A stretch of DNA of 9,898 bases from Chloroflexota bacterium (lineage in GTDB: Bacteria > Chloroflexota > Dehalococcoidia > DSTF01 > JACRBR01). A program made the translations under genes and the position numbers. Within the stretch, counting starts at the first letter, position 1. Each line of letters starts with the position of its first letter. Positions 1-7,110 of this stretch are shown in pieces. The notes under the pieces were generated by a model, which saw only the letters and a list, made by a program, of their open reading frames with translations, was not told where the DNA came from and ran no database searches. Where the stretch lies: assembly GCA_025355835.1 (NCBI GenBank), contig JANXYW010000174.1:1-9898 (forward strand), in the 5' to 3' direction.

Positions 1-806
1 GATATCTGCCGTCGTGGCATCGTCGCGTTGCTAATCGTGACCGGGCTGAGCAGACCCTGCTGGAACTCGCGCTCGGTCGAGACCTTGGGCAGGAGCGCCA
101 CGCCGAGCCCCTCTTCAACCATCTTCTTCGTCGCTTCGATCGTGTCCAGCTCCATCAGCGTGTGCGGCACGATGCCGTGCTGCCGGAACACGCCTTGGAT
201 CAGCTGGCTGTAGCTCGAACCTCGATCGAACAGGATCAGCGGTTCGCGGCCGACGTCTTCGAGCGTCACCGTGCGCGCCTTCGCGAAGCGGTGCTGCGGC
301 GCAGCGGCGAGAATCAAGTCGTCCTCGTACAGCGGCACGGTAACGATCTCGGCGTGATGCACCGTGCGCTCGAGCGCGCAGTGCACGTCGTCCGAAAGGA
401 CCATTTGGAGCACCTGCTCGGAACGGCCGGTGTGCACGCTGACTTCGACGCCCGGATACGTGGTGCAGTACTGCTTGAGGATCTTCGGCAGCACGTAGGT
501 GCTGACGGTCAGCGCACAACCCAGCTTGAGCGTGCCGATGTCGAGGTTGCGCATGCCGTCGAGCGCGTCGCGGCCTTCCTGCAGCGCCTTCAGCGCGCGG
601 CGGGCGTATGGCAGAAATGCGGTGCCCATCTCGGTGAGCCGTACGCCGCGCCCGTTACGCTCGAACAGCGTTTCGCCCAAATCGCGCTCGAGCGACTGGA
701 TGCGCGCGGTCACCGACGGTTGGGTGAGGAACAGCGAATCCGCCGCCTTGCTGAAGGAGCGGTGCTGTGCGACCTGCACGAACGCCTCGATTTGGCCGAG
801 ATCCAC
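1..806 (-). CDS. LysR-type transcriptional regulator (C-terminus cut by left edge)
   Basis: This is a DNA-binding regulator of the LysR family, of which 268 codons are visible. An N-terminal winged helix-turn-helix spans about residues 3-60 and includes FSKAADSLFLTQPSVTARIQ, SLERDLGETLFER and LTEMG. The effector-binding domain starts near residue 90 and carries the family-typical GLGVALLP late in the frame. The frame is still open at base 1; LysR proteins are usually near 300 residues, so roughly 30 are missing. I chose the GTG at 806-804 because GAAGG (817-813) lies 7 nt upstream and the product then begins VDLGQIEAFVQVA, the normal LysR beginning. LysR proteins bind DNA as dimers or tetramers and respond to a small-molecule ligand. 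The ligand and targets cannot be read here, since the neighbouring gene beyond the left edge is unseen. The next gene upstream is a lipoprotein on the same strand, not a divergent target. Confidence 0.9.
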   Translation of the reverse strand, partial: MDLGQIEAFVQVAQHRSFSKAADSLFLTQPSVTARIQSLERDLGETLFERNGRGVRLTEMGTAFLPYARRALKALQEGRDALDGMRNLDIGTLKLGCALTVSTYVLPKILKQYCTTYPGVEVSVHTGRSEQVLQMVLSDDVHCALERTVHHAEIVTVPLYEDDLILAAAPQHRFAKARTVTLEDVGREPLILFDRGSSYSQLIQGVFRQHGIVPHTLMELDTIEATKKMVEEGLGVALLPKVSTEREFQQGLLSPVTISNATMPRRQI

Positions 807-812
807 GAGTAC

Positions 813-840
813 GCCTTCGCTATGCCGCCGAGCCCGGCGG
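813..840 (-). promoter_or_regulatory. Leader hairpin and ribosome binding site of the LysR gene
   Basis: On the minus strand CGGCGG pairs perfectly with CCGCCG across a 4-nt loop (bases 825-840). It is followed 7 nt later by the Shine-Dalgarno-like GAAGG (817-813) and then the GTG start at 806. The ribosome binding site decides the start, because no ATG lies in frame nearby upstream. The hairpin has no T-run after it, so it is unlikely to be a terminator. A role in translation is only a possibility. Confidence 0.4.
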
Positions 841-890
841 GAGGCCGCGTGCTGGATGCCGGAAGTATCGGCTCTGTCTATGAGAACCGT

Positions 891-920
891 AGTTTGCCAC
901 CGATTGCGGTCGATTGCAAT
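891..920 (-). promoter_or_regulatory. Three 10-bp-phased GCAATC-like repeats, candidate operator
   Basis: CGATTGC occurs exactly at 901-907 and 911-917, and a looser copy, AGTTTGC (5 of 7 matches), lies at 891-897. All three are spaced by 10 bp, one helical turn. The same stretch holds an inverted repeat, ATTGC (903-907) and GCAAT (916-920), separated by 8 bp. It lies 85-115 bp upstream of the LysR start, where an autoregulatory LysR site could sit. The strict T-N11-A pattern is not met exactly (T905 to A918 leaves 12 between). The rest of the 807-969 gap shows no gene. Confidence 0.3.
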
Positions 921-969
921 AGGAGCAGGCAGGCCAGTCCGAATGTTGTTTTGGCGCTAAGGTTTGGCA

Positions 970-1485
970 TCAGCGAATACCGCTGTCGTAGACGATCTGC
1001 ACTGCCGCGAAGCTTCCGGCTACGACGGTCACGATCTGTTCCCGCGCGCTCGGCGGGGTGCTCCTGTGCTGAGGGCTGAGTGTGTACGAGCCGGGTGGCA
1101 GCAGCACGCGAAAGCGGCCGTCAGCACCCGAACTGATGCTGGCGACCCGCCGACCAGCGCTGTCCAGCACCATGATATCGGCCGGATACGGGCGATCAGG
1201 GCACGGACTGTCGATACGCTGGACCGGACACGTCGGCCCAATCGTCACGACACCATCGATGCCCGATTCGGCGACGGAACTCGCGGCAGCCGTGGGCGCA
1301 GCAATGGCCGTCGCTCGATCAACCGTCGGCGTCGCGCGAACCGGTGTCACCGTAGCCGTGTCAACGGTCCGCGAAGCGGTCGCTGTGGGCCTCGTCGCCG
1401 TGGGCACAGGAGTCGACGAGCCGCCGCCGCACGAAACGAAGACGGCCGTGCTGGCGATTGCGAACAAGAAGAGATGTGCCTGCAT
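970..1485 (-). CDS. Small lipoprotein with transthyretin-like/carboxypeptidase-regulatory-like domain
   Basis: This encodes a 171-residue predicted surface lipoprotein of unknown function. A hydrophobic signal (residues 1-18) leads to a lipobox-like FVSC with Cys19 as the probable lipidation site. The n-region carries no Lys or Arg, only His4, which is unusual. A Thr/Pro/Ala-rich linker (about 24-74) follows. From about residue 75 there is a beta-sandwich-type domain with the pattern GPTCPV (Cys86), SPCPDRPY (Cys95), DGRFRVLLPPGSYTL. It resembles the carboxypeptidase regulatory-like/transthyretin-like domains seen on exported proteins. The two Cys residues could form a disulfide. I chose ATG 1485 because GAGAGG lies 9 nt upstream and the signal peptide then begins at once. 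A longer frame from 1641 would read through the heptamer repeat and bury the signal. No catalytic residues are visible; a structural or binding role is inferred. Confidence 0.75.
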   Translation of the reverse strand: MQAHLFLFAIASTAVFVSCGGGSSTPVPTATRPTATASRTVDTATVTPVRATPTVDRATAIAAPTAAASSVAESGIDGVVTIGPTCPVQRIDSPCPDRPYPADIMVLDSAGRRVASISSGADGRFRVLLPPGSYTLSPQHRSTPPSAREQIVTVVAGSFAAVQIVYDSGIR

Positions 1486-1533
1486 GTGGTGATGCCTCTC
1501 TGACAGTATGACGACCCGAGCGAGGTATCGGTT

Positions 1534-1582
1534 CCAACCTCCAACCTCCAACCTCCAGCTTCCCGCTTCCCGCTTCCAACCT
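1534..1582 (+). repeat. Tandem heptamer array, seven copies
   Basis: Seven 7-bp units run without a gap: CCAACCT at 1534, 1541 and 1548, CCAGCTT at 1555, CCCGCTT at 1562 and 1569, and CCAACCT at 1576. The consensus is CC-A/C-A/G-C-C/T-T. The array lies in the spacer between the divergent lipoprotein gene and aspS. Its last units reach the expected -35 zone of aspS. Short tandem heptamers of this kind are known from intergenic DNA in several bacterial groups, for example the STRR elements of cyanobacteria. Whether this array is related to them is unknown. Confidence 0.9.
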
Positions 1583-1602
1583 ACACCGGCCCCCGCTACA
1601 AT
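1574..1602 (+). promoter_or_regulatory. Probable aspS promoter
   Basis: TACAAT at 1597-1602 matches the -10 consensus at 5 of 6 positions. With a 17-bp spacer the -35 hexamer would be TTCCAA at 1574-1579, a poor match lying inside the end of the heptamer array. A start near 1609 would leave a leader of about 25 nt before the aspS ATG, enough for the AGGAG at 1624-1628. Confidence 0.5.
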
Positions 1603-1633
1603 GCGGCATCCAACGGCAATTCCAGGAGCGGAC

Positions 1634-3448
1634 ATGTACAAGACCGACTATTGCGGCGACCTTCGCGCATCCGACGAGGGCAAGGATGTCGTGCTTGCGG
1701 GCTGGGTGCACCGCCGGCGCGACCTCGGTGGCCTTATCTTCGTCGATCTGCGCGACAGCCGCGGCCTGATGCAGGTCGTGTTCGCCCCGGAACAGGCCGC
1801 CGCCCACGCCGTCGCGAGCGAAGCGCGGGGCGAGTACGTGCTCCGCGTCACCGGCAAGATCGAGCGCCGCCGCGCCGGCACCGAGAACCCGAAGATCGTA
1901 ACCGGAGACATCGAACTGCGCGCGACGGCCGCCGAGATCCTGAACACGGCGAAAACGCCCCCTTTCTACATCAACGAGGACGTGGATGTGGACGAGCAGC
2001 TTCGCCTCAAGCACCGCTACCTCGATCTGCGACGCGAACGCATGCACAACAACATGGTGATCCGCGCGAAGGTCGTGAAATACATCCGCGACTTCCTCAC
2101 CGATCGCGATTTCATCGAGATCGAGACGCCGGTGCTGGCGAACCCGACGCCGGAGGGCGCTCGCGACTATCTCGTACCCAGCCGCGTCCATCCAGGCACC
2201 TTCTACGCGCTCCCGCAATCGCCGCAGCAGTTCAAACAGCTGCTGATGGTCGCCGGCTTCGAGCGCTACTTCCAGATCGCCCGCTGCTATCGCGACGAGG
2301 ATCTGCGGGCGGATCGCCAGCCGGAGTTCACGCAACTCGATCTTGAGATGAGCTTCGTCGAGCAGAACGACATCCTCGACCTGATGGAAGCGCTGTACAA
2401 CGGCATCGCCGCCGCTGTGCGGCCCGACCTCAACGTGCCGCAGCCGTGGCCCCGCATCACCTATGCCGAATCGATGCGCCGCTTCGGCACGGACAAGCCC
2501 GACATTCGTTTCGGGCTCGAACTCGTCGACTTCACGAACGCCGTGCGCGGCACCGAGTTCGTCGTCTTCAAGAGCGCCGTGGACAGCGGCGGCAGCGTCG
2601 AAGGCATCTGCGTGCCGGGCGGCGCCGAGTTCTCGCGCAAGGAGATCGACGCGCTCACCGAAACGGCGAAGCAGCTCGGTGCGAAGGGTCTCGTCACGAT
2701 CGGCTTCACCGCTGCTCCCGACGCCGCGACCGACGACACCGTGCGCGCGCCCGCGCTGAAGTTCCTCGGCATCGATATGGTGCGCTCGCTCGGCCGTCTG
2801 GCCAGCGCCAACGCGGGCGATCTACTGCTGATGGTGGCCGGTCAGGGCGGCCTGCGTTCGCTCGAGCCGGGTTCAGCCGATCGCGTGAAGCCGGCGCTCG
2901 ATGCACTGCGGCGATCCGTGGCGGCGAAACTCGACCTGATCGACAAGAACACGCTCGGCTTCGCCTTCGTCGTCGACTTTCCAATGTTCGAGTGGGACGA
3001 AGGCAGCGAGCGATGGAGCGCCAAGCACCATCTCTTCACGTCGTGCATGGAGGAAGATCTCGGCATCCTGGAGTCCGACCCCGGCGCGGCCCGCAGCAAT
3101 GCGTACGACATCACCTGCAACGGCTGGGAGATCGGCAGCGGCAGCATCCGGATTCACCAGCGCGACGTGCAGGAGCGCGTGCTCAAGCTCCTCGGCATCA
3201 GCGAAGCGGAGGCGCGCGAGAAGTTCGGCCACATGCTCGACGCGTTCGAGTACGGCGCGCCGCCGCACGGTGGATTCGCGCCCGGCATCGACCGCACGGT
3301 CGCGCTCTTCGCGCAAGAAAGCGACATCCGCGAAGTGATCGCCTTCCCAAAGACGAAGAGCGCCACCGACTTGATGACCGGCGCTCCGTTAGCAGTCGAC
3401 CAGGCGGCGTTGGATGTTGTTGGCCTGATGCTGAAGCCCAAGACCTAG
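1634..3448 (+). CDS. aspS: Aspartyl-tRNA synthetase (class II)
   Basis: This cytoplasmic enzyme charges tRNA-Asp with aspartate using ATP. At 604 residues it has the usual bacterial length and order. The N-terminal OB-fold anticodon domain includes GWVHRRRDLGG (about 23-33). The catalytic core has the aspartate loop LPQSPQQFKQL (about 192-202) and motif 2 with ARCYRDEDLRADRQPEFTQ (about 216-234). A bacterial GAD insert runs from about 285 to 410, and motif 3 contains APGIDR (about 550-555). The end has AFPKTKSATDLMTGAP, the typical bacterial C-terminus. I chose ATG 1634 because AGGAG lies 6 nt upstream and the OB domain then begins; the frame open back to 1508 only translates the heptamer repeat. 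Oddities: HHLFTSC stands where HHPFT-S/A-P is usual, and Leu31 replaces the His tied to non-discriminating enzymes. Its stop lies 9 nt from the stop of the convergent gene. Confidence 0.97.
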   Translation: MYKTDYCGDLRASDEGKDVVLAGWVHRRRDLGGLIFVDLRDSRGLMQVVFAPEQAAAHAVASEARGEYVLRVTGKIERRRAGTENPKIVTGDIELRATAAEILNTAKTPPFYINEDVDVDEQLRLKHRYLDLRRERMHNNMVIRAKVVKYIRDFLTDRDFIEIETPVLANPTPEGARDYLVPSRVHPGTFYALPQSPQQFKQLLMVAGFERYFQIARCYRDEDLRADRQPEFTQLDLEMSFVEQNDILDLMEALYNGIAAAVRPDLNVPQPWPRITYAESMRRFGTDKPDIRFGLELVDFTNAVRGTEFVVFKSAVDSGGSVEGICVPGGAEFSRKEIDALTETAKQLGAKGLVTIGFTAAPDAATDDTVRAPALKFLGIDMVRSLGRLASANAGDLLLMVAGQGGLRSLEPGSADRVKPALDALRRSVAAKLDLIDKNTLGFAFVVDFPMFEWDEGSERWSAKHHLFTSCMEEDLGILESDPGAARSNAYDITCNGWEIGSGSIRIHQRDVQERVLKLLGISEAEAREKFGHMLDAFEYGAPPHGGFAPGIDRTVALFAQESDIREVIAFPKTKSATDLMTGAPLAVDQAALDVVGLMLKPKT

Positions 3449-3457
3449 AAGAGCGCG

Positions 3458-5092
3458 CTACTCCCTCCGCGTCGCGATGTACCACTGATACGCATTGGCG
3501 AAGCGCGCGGCGGGCGTGAAGAGCAGCGTGTCGCTGAAGCCGTGTACGCGCGCGCTCTGTGCGTACGTATACGTCGGTGCGAATAACGGTATCGCGGGCA
3601 TCGCCGGGATCAGATAGCCCGCGAACAACTCGTACAGATCCTTGCGCCGCGCCGGATCCGTGCTCTGGCGGCCACGCTGTAGCACGTCATCGATGCGCTG
3701 GTCGTTGTGATCCGACAGGTTGCGGCCGGGCGGCGCGATCTGACTGCTGTGCCAGAACGGGTACGGATCCGGATCTGGGCCCGGATCGACCGCGACGAGC
3801 GCGGCCTGGAACTTGCGCGGGAGCAGCGCGTCGTCGATGTACGAACCGGCATCGAGCGGCTGCACCTGCACGTCGGCGCCGATAGCGCGCCACTGGCTGG
3901 CGATATTCTCCGCGAGCGCGACGCGGCGCGGATCGTTCGTCGTCGATAGCGTGAACGCGAGCCGCGCCGTATCCGTCCGACGCACGCCATCGCGCCCACG
4001 AGACCATCCAGCCAGTTCGAGCGCGCGAGCGGCTGCGCCCGGGTCGAACGGGGGCAGCGTCACGTCTGTGTGTGCCCACGACTCCTTCGGAATGCCCACT
4101 TCTGCGGGAATACCACCGCCGCCCGCCCCATCGTCAATCAGCGCCTGGACGTTGATCGCCTGCATCAGCGCCCGGCGCACTTCCGTCTGCGCGAACTGCG
4201 CGGCGCTCGAATCCAGATAGATCGTGAAGTACGAAGTCGCCGTGAGTTGATGCGGTGCGTACTTCTTGTCGTCTTTCACGATGCCCGCGAGCTCCGGCTG
4301 CGCGTCCGGGCTGAACAGCGCACCATCGACCGCGTGCGCGCGCAGCGCGGCGGCGAGCAGGGTCGCATCGGAGAACACACGAAACTCGAGCGTCGAGATC
4401 AGCGGCGGTCCCAGGTAGTACGTCGGATTCGAGGTCAGCTCAACGCCGCTGCTGCTCTGGCTCGCGAACACGTACGGGCCAGTGCCCACTGGCCGCGCAT
4501 TGAACGGCGCATTGAACAGCTGGTTCGGATCGAACCCCTGCAGCAGGTGCTTCGGCAAAATGCCGACGGAGAGATACGTGAGGAACGGCGCGTATGTTTG
4601 CTCCAGCTTGAACTCGACCGTCAGCGGGTCGCGCGCGCTGATCACGACGCCCTGCATCAGCTGCGAGAGCACGGCATCGCCCTTGAAGCCGGGGTCGGCG
4701 ATCGCGCGGAACGTGAAGACGACGTCCTCCGCGTCGAACTCGGCGCCGTCCTGCCATTCGACGCCGGCTCGCAGATGGAAGACGTAGTCCTGGCCGTTGT
4801 TGCTAACTTCCCAGCGTTCGGCAAGATCGGGCTCCGGCGTCCCGTCCGCGCGCAGCCGAACTAGGCCGCTGAACACGAGCGCCGCGACATCGGAGTCGGT
4901 TTGGTTCGTGCTGGCGAACAGCGGGTTGATACGCTCGGGCGCACGCATCACGCCTTCGACGTAGTCGCCGCCGCTCGCCGGGACGGCTTCGCCTCGCGGA
5001 TTCGCCAGCGTCGCGTAGGAGAAGACGGCGATGGCGAGGCCGCCGATCACCAGAGTCGCGAAGAAGGGCCATCGGGTTTGCGTGAATGGCAA
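3458..5092 (-). CDS. Oligopeptide/dipeptide ABC transporter substrate-binding protein (SBP family 5)
   Basis: This encodes a 544-residue extracytoplasmic solute-binding protein of the DppA/OppA type, which captures peptides or similar ligands for an ABC importer. One hydrophobic segment (about 9-30) is followed by NPRGE. There is no lipobox Cys, so it is either a cleaved signal (possibly after ATLA) or an uncleaved anchor. Family motifs follow: INPLFASTNQTDSDVAALVF, GLVRL, DLAERWEVSNNGQDYVFHLR, FDAEDVVFTF and VGTGPYVF, then ARALELAGW and the LPRKFQAALVAVDPGPDPDP stretch. I chose the TTG start at 5092 because an in-frame TAG lies four codons further up, GAGGG lies about 8 nt upstream, and the next Met (about residue 48) would delete the signal. 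It lies 33 nt after secG on the same strand, so co-transcription is likely. No permease or ATPase genes are in the window, so the partner transporter is unknown. Confidence 0.92.
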   Translation of the reverse strand: MPFTQTRWPFFATLVIGGLAIAVFSYATLANPRGEAVPASGGDYVEGVMRAPERINPLFASTNQTDSDVAALVFSGLVRLRADGTPEPDLAERWEVSNNGQDYVFHLRAGVEWQDGAEFDAEDVVFTFRAIADPGFKGDAVLSQLMQGVVISARDPLTVEFKLEQTYAPFLTYLSVGILPKHLLQGFDPNQLFNAPFNARPVGTGPYVFASQSSSGVELTSNPTYYLGPPLISTLEFRVFSDATLLAAALRAHAVDGALFSPDAQPELAGIVKDDKKYAPHQLTATSYFTIYLDSSAAQFAQTEVRRALMQAINVQALIDDGAGGGGIPAEVGIPKESWAHTDVTLPPFDPGAAARALELAGWSRGRDGVRRTDTARLAFTLSTTNDPRRVALAENIASQWRAIGADVQVQPLDAGSYIDDALLPRKFQAALVAVDPGPDPDPYPFWHSSQIAPPGRNLSDHNDQRIDDVLQRGRQSTDPARRKDLYELFAGYLIPAMPAIPLFAPTYTYAQSARVHGFSDTLLFTPAARFANAYQWYIATRRE

Positions 5093-5125
5093 CTCAACGG
5101 CCCTCTACGGAATGCTCGCGCGGAA

Positions 5126-5359
5126 TCAGGCGATGCGCGCGCGCACACCCCACGCAGAAACGATGAGGAAGATAACCGCGATCACGATGGTAAGTTGGAA
5201 CAGCGTCTTTTCGACGCCGCGGCGCGTCCGGAAGCTGCCGCTCGTGCCGCCGCCGAGTGCGGAGCCGATGCCGGAACCCTTCGCCTGTAGCAGGATCACC
5301 ACGCTGAGCAGGATCGCTACGAGGATCTGGGCGATGTTGATGTAGTCTTCGAACTTCAC
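5126..5359 (-). CDS. secG: Preprotein translocase subunit SecG
   Basis: SecG is the small subunit of the SecYEG channel and helps SecA push proteins across the membrane. This 77-residue protein has the family's two transmembrane helices (about 8-26 and 53-71). Between them lies the signature loop VILLQAKGSGIGSALGGG, followed by TSGSFRTRRGVEKTLFQLT. That length and topology are normal for SecG. The start is GTG at 5359, with AAAGG about 7 nt upstream. The oligopeptide-binding protein gene follows after 33 nt. The htpX gene ends 104 nt upstream, and that gap carries a possible promoter, so secG may be a separate unit from lemA-htpX. Confidence 0.95.
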   Translation of the reverse strand: MKFEDYINIAQILVAILLSVVILLQAKGSGIGSALGGGTSGSFRTRRGVEKTLFQLTIVIAVIFLIVSAWGVRARIA

Positions 5360-5382
5360 GGACGTACCTTTCTGACAACCGC

Positions 5383-5410
5383 AGTATTAAAGCACATTCG
5401 GGCAGCCGAA
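5383..5410 (-). promoter_or_regulatory. Possible secG promoter and small hairpin
   Basis: On the minus strand AATACT (5388-5383) resembles a -10 box (4 of 6) and is followed by GCGG, as is the aspS -10. No convincing -35 is visible. Just upstream, TTCGG and CCGAA form a perfect 5-bp stem with a 4-nt loop (5397-5410). Its following T content is low (TGTGCTTT), so it would be at best a weak terminator for htpX. The same gap holds CACAGGCG twice (5427-5434 and 5437-5444), 10 bp apart. Confidence 0.3.
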
Positions 5411-5463
5411 CCCAACCTGTACGCGTCACAGGCGCGCACAGGCGATTCTGGCGGCGGCTGGCT

Positions 5464-6405
5464 TCACATCGCCCGCAGCAGCCGAATCCGCTCCTCGACT
5501 GGGGGATGTGTGTCGAATAGCCCGTTCAGGAACGACTTGTGGTCGTGTAAGGGGTTGGCGAAGTACAGGTGCGCCGTCGCTTTGTTCGCCTCTTCGAGCG
5601 GCTCCGGATCGGCCGTGATCTTCTCCAGCGCGCGGGCAAGCGCATCGGGATTGCGGCACAGCAGCGCGCCCGATGCGTCGGCGAGGTACTCGCGACGGCG
5701 CGAGATCGCCAGCTGGATCACTTGCGCAACGATCGGCGCAAGAATCGCGAACAGGATCGCCACAGCGAACAGGATGAGCTGCAGGTTGCCGTTGCGGTCA
5801 TCGTTGTTCTTCCGGCTCCCGCTGCCGAACCACGTCCAGCGCATGAAGAAGTCGGACAACAGCGCCACCAACCCCACCAGCACGACGGTGATCGTCATGA
5901 TGCGGATGTCGTAGTTGCCGATGTGCGACATCTCGTGCGCGATGACGCCTTCGAGCTCGGATTTGTCGAGCTTGTTCAAGATGCCGCGCGTCGCCGTGAT
6001 CGATGCATGCTTTGGGTCGCGGCCCGTGGCGAAGGCATTCGGCGCGCTGTCCTCGATGACGTAGACCTTCGGCATCGGCAGCCCGGAGCCGATGCAAAGA
6101 TTCTCGACGATACGGTAGTACTCCGGCTCGTCTTCTTTCGATACTTCGTGCGCGCTGCTCACGGCCAGCGCGATGCTGGAGCTGGCGTAGTAGCTAAACG
6201 CCGCATACACGCCCAGCCCCACGAAGACGAACGGCGCCGCCTGCCATGGCAGTCCGATCGCAAGCGCGATCACCGTCGCAAATCCGCCGAGTACGAAGAC
6301 GAAGGCGAACATCATCAACCACGTCTGACGCTTGTTAGCGTTGATGCGGTCGTAGATGAGGACGGGGGCCTGAATGCCGCCGTCGAGCGAACCGGTATCG
6401 CTCAT
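5464..6405 (-). CDS. htpX: HtpX-like M48 family zinc metalloprotease
   Basis: This 313-residue integral membrane metalloprotease likely cleaves damaged or misassembled membrane proteins, as known for HtpX. Two N-terminal helices (about 29-50 and 56-80) precede the catalytic region. The zinc site is HEMSH at 157-161, with Glu158 as the general base. The third ligand is Glu239 in SRRREYLADASGA. Two further helices lie near 168-186 and 207-234. The pattern VYVIEDSAPNAFATGRDP before the zinc site and THPPVEERIRLL near the end are family hallmarks. The ATG at 6405 lies only 6 nt after the lemA stop, so the two genes are surely co-transcribed. This lemA-htpX pair is a common bacterial arrangement. 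The ribosome binding site is weak, so translational coupling to lemA is plausible. Induction by envelope or heat stress is known for the family but not shown here. Confidence 0.95.
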   Translation of the reverse strand: MSDTGSLDGGIQAPVLIYDRINANKRQTWLMMFAFVFVLGGFATVIALAIGLPWQAAPFVFVGLGVYAAFSYYASSSIALAVSSAHEVSKEDEPEYYRIVENLCIGSGLPMPKVYVIEDSAPNAFATGRDPKHASITATRGILNKLDKSELEGVIAHEMSHIGNYDIRIMTITVVLVGLVALLSDFFMRWTWFGSGSRKNNDDRNGNLQLILFAVAILFAILAPIVAQVIQLAISRRREYLADASGALLCRNPDALARALEKITADPEPLEEANKATAHLYFANPLHDHKSFLNGLFDTHPPVEERIRLLRAM

Positions 6406-6411
6406 TGCGGC

Positions 6412-7017
6412 CTACGTGCTCGCCGGTGGCGGAGTCGGCGGAGTCACCGGCGGCGGCGCGAAGCTGACCTTCACGTCTTGCCGCGCTTCCTCCTCCGCCT
6501 GGAAGAACTCTTCGGCCTTGAAGCCGAACAGTCCGGCGAAGATCACGCTCGGGAATGTCGCCGTCTTGGTGTTGTAGCTCAGCACGTTGCTGTTGTAGAA
6601 CTGGCGCGCGTAGGCGATCTTCTCTTCCACATCCGCCAGTTCGTGCTGCAGGTCGAGGAAGTTCTGATTCGCCTTCAGGTCGGGGTAGTTCTCCGCGACC
6701 GCGAACAGCGATCGCAGCGTCGATGTCAGCATATTGTTGGCTTCGGCTGCCTGACCCGGTGTGCCAGCCTGCTGCAGCATCGCCCGGGCGCGCGTCACGT
6801 TCTCTAGAACGTCCTTTTCGTGCGCCGCATAGCCCTTTACGGTCTCGACGAGGTTCGGGATCAACGAAGCGCGCCGCTTCAGTTGGACGTCGATGCCCGA
6901 ATACGCCTCTTTCACGCGCAGCCGGCCCTGAACGAGGCCGTTGTACATGCCGACAAGGATGAAGCCGAGCACGACCACGACGGCCGCGACGATCAGGACG
7001 ACGATGATAACTGGCAC
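6412..7017 (-). CDS. lemA: LemA family membrane protein
   Basis: This 201-residue LemA family protein has one N-terminal transmembrane helix (about 3-24) and an alpha-helical extracytoplasmic or cytoplasmic body. Family signatures are clear: YNGLVQGRLRVKEAYSGIDV, QLKRRASLIPNLVETVKGYA, HEKDVLENVTRAR, LFAVAENYPDLKANQNFLDL and ARQFYNSNVLSYNTKTATFP. The molecular role of LemA is not settled; it very often sits next to an HtpX-type protease, as here, and a supporting role for that protease is inferred. A Pro/Thr-rich tail (about 185-201) makes it a little longer than usual. The start is GTG 7017, with AAGGAG 6 nt upstream, in front of the membrane helix. It is the first gene of the lemA-htpX pair and diverges from the htrA-like gene. 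Confidence 0.95.
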   Translation of the reverse strand: MPVIIVVLIVAAVVVVLGFILVGMYNGLVQGRLRVKEAYSGIDVQLKRRASLIPNLVETVKGYAAHEKDVLENVTRARAMLQQAGTPGQAAEANNMLTSTLRSLFAVAENYPDLKANQNFLDLQHELADVEEKIAYARQFYNSNVLSYNTKTATFPSVIFAGLFGFKAEEFFQAEEEARQDVKVSFAPPPVTPPTPPPAST

Positions 7018-7050
7018 GTGCGACTCCTTCGCTTCCGACGGTCTGGCTCA

Positions 7051-7056
7051 ATTGTA
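7051..7056 (-). promoter_or_regulatory. Probable lemA -10 box
   Basis: The minus strand reads TACAAT at 7056-7051, identical to the proposed aspS -10 box. A start near 7044 would give a leader of about 27 nt before the GTG, holding the AAGGAG ribosome binding site. I see no good -35 hexamer 16-18 bp upstream, so an activator or alternative sigma factor is possible. Confidence 0.45.
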
Positions 7057-7110
7057 ACACGGGCGACTGTGCCAAAGCCGTGAAGAAACGCTGCCACGCG
7101 CGCCCGACGG

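Noticed and set aside
162..1079. Plus-strand open frame (305 codons) over the LysR gene
   Set aside because: The minus strand holds a clear LysR helix-turn-helix and effector domain; the plus frame has no recognisable features.
1508..1633. Possible 42-residue N-terminal extension of AspRS from ATG 1508
   Set aside because: It would translate the heptamer repeats and the proposed promoter, lacks a ribosome binding site, and has no equivalent in the family. AGGAG precedes the ATG at 1634.
1361..2335. Minus-strand open frame (324 codons) across the aspS start and the heptamer array
   Set aside because: It overlaps the aspS catalytic domain antisense and the lipoprotein gene in another frame, with no domain of its own.
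5569..6807. Plus-strand open frame (412 codons) opposite htpX and lemA
   Set aside because: It is an Arg/His-rich shadow of two well-supported minus-strand genes with intact motifs; such frames are common in GC-rich DNA.
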